Assembly (NCBI GenBank): GCA_012728535.1
Contig: JAAYEX010000138.1
Coordinates: 1-7,857, forward strand
Direction of reading: 5' to 3'
Length of the DNA: 7,857 bases
Origin: Clostridiaceae bacterium
GTDB taxonomy: Bacteria > Bacillota > Clostridia > Saccharofermentanales > DTU023
Shown here: in pieces, positions 6,513 to 7,857 of the stretch
How positions within the stretch are numbered: the stretch's first letter is position 1
Layout of the letters: each line of letters starts with the position of its first letter
Position numbers and translations under genes: made by a program
Notes under the pieces: model-generated
The model's input: only the letters and a program-made list of their open reading frames with translations
The model's database searches: none
Told to the model about the DNA's origin: nothing

Positions 6513-7244
6513 ATGCAATACGCTGCACAAACTAATAAGGGTTTAGTGCGAGACCGGAATGAAGATAACTATGTTGTGCTCCTGGAAGAAGGGAAGCCCG
6601 GTATCTTTGTCATCGCAGACGGTTTGGGCGGCCACAGCAGTGGTGAGCTTGCGAGCAGAATAGCCTGCACATATGCCAGCGAATATCTTGAAAAAGAGCT
6701 GCCGCAAATGAATGAACCGGCTGAAATCAAGCATATTTTGGTTGAAGCTATTCAAAAGACGAATATTCATGTCTATATGAAATCTCTGGAGAAAGAAGAA
6801 AATAACAGAATGGGAACAACCTTGACAGTAGGGGTTCTCTATCCTGAAAGTTTCTATTTTGTGCATATTGGGGATACAAGAGTTTATCGTTTACGTGACG
6901 ATGATTTTGAGCAAATTACTCAGGATCATACCTATGTTGGCGAGATGGTGGCAAGTGGTAATCTGTCTGAGGATGAGATGCGAGTTCATCCCCGTCGTCA
7001 TGTTTTAACTCAGGCCATAGGCTTCCCGGAATTTCTGGATGTAAACTACGTACATCTGGACCGTGCGCACGGTGATCGTTTCCTGATGTCAAGTGATGGT
7101 TTACACGGAGTTCTGGAAGAAGATGTCATAGCTTCTTCATTGGCCAGTGCACTTAGTCCGGAAGAAGTTTGCTCACAAATGATTGAAAAATCTCTGGAAG
7201 CAGGAGCTCCGGATAATATTACAGTTATCACAATTTTTGTGTGA
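6513..7244 (+). CDS. prpC: PP2C-family Ser/Thr protein phosphatase (PrpC/Stp type)
   Basis: This is a soluble, metal-dependent phosphatase expected to remove phosphate from the kinase encoded next door and from its substrates. The 243-residue protein is a bare PP2C domain, the usual size for PrpC/Stp. Motifs in order are GLVRDRNEDNY (10-20), ADGLGGHSSGE (35-45), MGTTLT (100-105), HIGDTRVYRLR (118-128), TQDHTYV (136-142), LTQAIG (165-170), SSDGLHGV (193-200) and GAPDNITVI (231-239). Likely metal-binding acids are Asp18, Asp36, Asp195 and Asp234, all present. The start is set by residues MQYAAQTNKGLVR, which match the family N-terminus. Its TGA stop lies 13 bases before the kinase ATG, so the two are almost certainly co-transcribed. 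Confidence 0.96.
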   Translation: MQYAAQTNKGLVRDRNEDNYVVLLEEGKPGIFVIADGLGGHSSGELASRIACTYASEYLEKELPQMNEPAEIKHILVEAIQKTNIHVYMKSLEKEENNRMGTTLTVGVLYPESFYFVHIGDTRVYRLRDDDFEQITQDHTYVGEMVASGNLSEDEMRVHPRRHVLTQAIGFPEFLDVNYVHLDRAHGDRFLMSSDGLHGVLEEDVIASSLASALSPEEVCSQMIEKSLEAGAPDNITVITIFV

Positions 7245-7246
7245 TC

Positions 7247-7252
7247 AGGAGG
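7247..7252 (+). promoter_or_regulatory. Strong ribosome binding site of the kinase gene
   Basis: A perfect AGGAGG lies five bases before the ATG at 7258. It is the strongest site in the window and fixes the kinase start. Confidence 0.85.
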
Positions 7253-7257
7253 AATAC

Positions 7258-7857
7258 ATGAATTCTGCCCAGCAATTTTCAGCGGGTACGGTCATTGGAG
7301 ACCGCTACCGCATAATCAAGCCAATTGGGCAAGGTGGCATGGCGTCGGTCTTTTTAGCTGAAGACTTGACAAATGGCGAAGGTGTAGCCTTAAAAGTCAT
7401 GCGTGACGAATTAACCAATGACCCGGAATTTGTCCGTCGATTCGCTACAGAAGCGCGCGCTGCTGCAAGTTTGGATCATCCCAACATTGTAAAAGTTCTA
7501 GACTATGGTCAGGACGGGGATGTTCGTTATATTGTTCAGGAATATGTTCAGGGTGAAACTTTGAAAGACATGATTCGCCGTGAAGGTGCATTGGATTTCA
7601 GATTGGCAACTCCCTTAATGATTCAAATAGGATTAGCTCTGGAACATGCTCATCAGCGGGAAGTTATTCATCGTGATATGAAGCCCCAGAATATTCTTAT
7701 AACTGATGATATGGTCGCAAAAGTCACTGATTTTGGAATTGCAAGAGCATCAAGCATGAACACGATTACATTGACCGGCGGTGTCGTGATGGGTTCGGTT
7801 CATTATTTTTCACCGGAACAGGCCCGCGGTGGTGAAGTGACAACACGCTCAGACTTG
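7258..7857 (+). CDS. prkC: Ser/Thr protein kinase (PrkC/PknB type), 3'-truncated
   Basis: The first 200 residues of a Hanks-type kinase are visible and the gene runs off the window. The glycine loop GQGGMASVF (24-32), catalytic Lys46 in VALKVM, alpha-C Glu66, HRDMKPQN (138-145) with base Asp140, DFGIARA (158-164) and GSVHYFSPEQARG (179-191) are all intact. The activation loop has Ser/Thr at 165, 166, 169, 171 and 173, likely autophosphorylation sites by comparison with PrkC/PknB. The truncation falls at the Asp of subdomain IX (SDL). In Bacillota, a kinase gene directly after prpC/stp usually encodes a membrane kinase with extracellular PASTA repeats that sense muropeptides. That part is outside the window, so the PASTA architecture is inferred from context only. 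Confidence 0.95.
   Translation, partial: MNSAQQFSAGTVIGDRYRIIKPIGQGGMASVFLAEDLTNGEGVALKVMRDELTNDPEFVRRFATEARAAASLDHPNIVKVLDYGQDGDVRYIVQEYVQGETLKDMIRREGALDFRLATPLMIQIGLALEHAHQREVIHRDMKPQNILITDDMVAKVTDFGIARASSMNTITLTGGVVMGSVHYFSPEQARGGEVTTRSDL

Overview
The window is one densely packed, all-plus-strand stretch of bacterial core genome. In order it holds priA (3' part only), def, fmt, a YugP-type membrane zinc peptidase gene, rsmB (interrupted by an in-frame stop), rlmN, a prpC/stp-type PP2C phosphatase gene, and the first 200 codons of a prkC/pknB-type Ser/Thr kinase gene. This gene order, with a zinc metallopeptidase between fmt and rsmB and a phosphatase-kinase pair after rlmN, is the familiar arrangement of Bacillota, especially Clostridia. 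Strong AGGAGG-like ribosome binding sites, a TTG start and moderate GC by eye fit that. I cannot name the species.

Positions 1-1697 encode the helicase core of PriA, used for replication restart; its DNA-binding N-terminus lies upstream of the window. After a 60-base gap, the only one in the window longer than about 25 bases, def and fmt (1758-3246) overlap by 14 bases. Fmt formylates initiator Met-tRNA and Def removes the formyl group from the finished protein, so the two genes form a cycle. The YugP-like peptidase (3270-4001) is a membrane protein of unknown substrate.

Positions 4008-6489 carry two RNA methyltransferase genes. rsmB (16S rRNA m5C) is in one frame from 4008 to 5411 except for a TGA at 4914-4916. 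That stop separates the NusB-like domain and first SAM motif from both catalytic cysteines. rlmN (23S rRNA and tRNA m2A, radical SAM) follows and has all its key cysteines.

Positions 6513-7857 encode the phosphatase and kinase that in this phylum control cell-wall and growth signalling by reversible Ser/Thr phosphorylation. The kinase is cut by the window edge inside its catalytic domain, so its transmembrane and extracellular PASTA region, if present, cannot be seen.

Genes are separated by 1-23 bases or overlap from def onward, so one long transcript is likely. A weak extended -10 promoter candidate sits before def. I found no tRNA, rRNA, CRISPR array, insertion sequence or convincing terminator, and no non-coding stretch over 300 bases. 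The window looks like ordinary housekeeping DNA and I see no new biological system. The one real anomaly is the broken rsmB.
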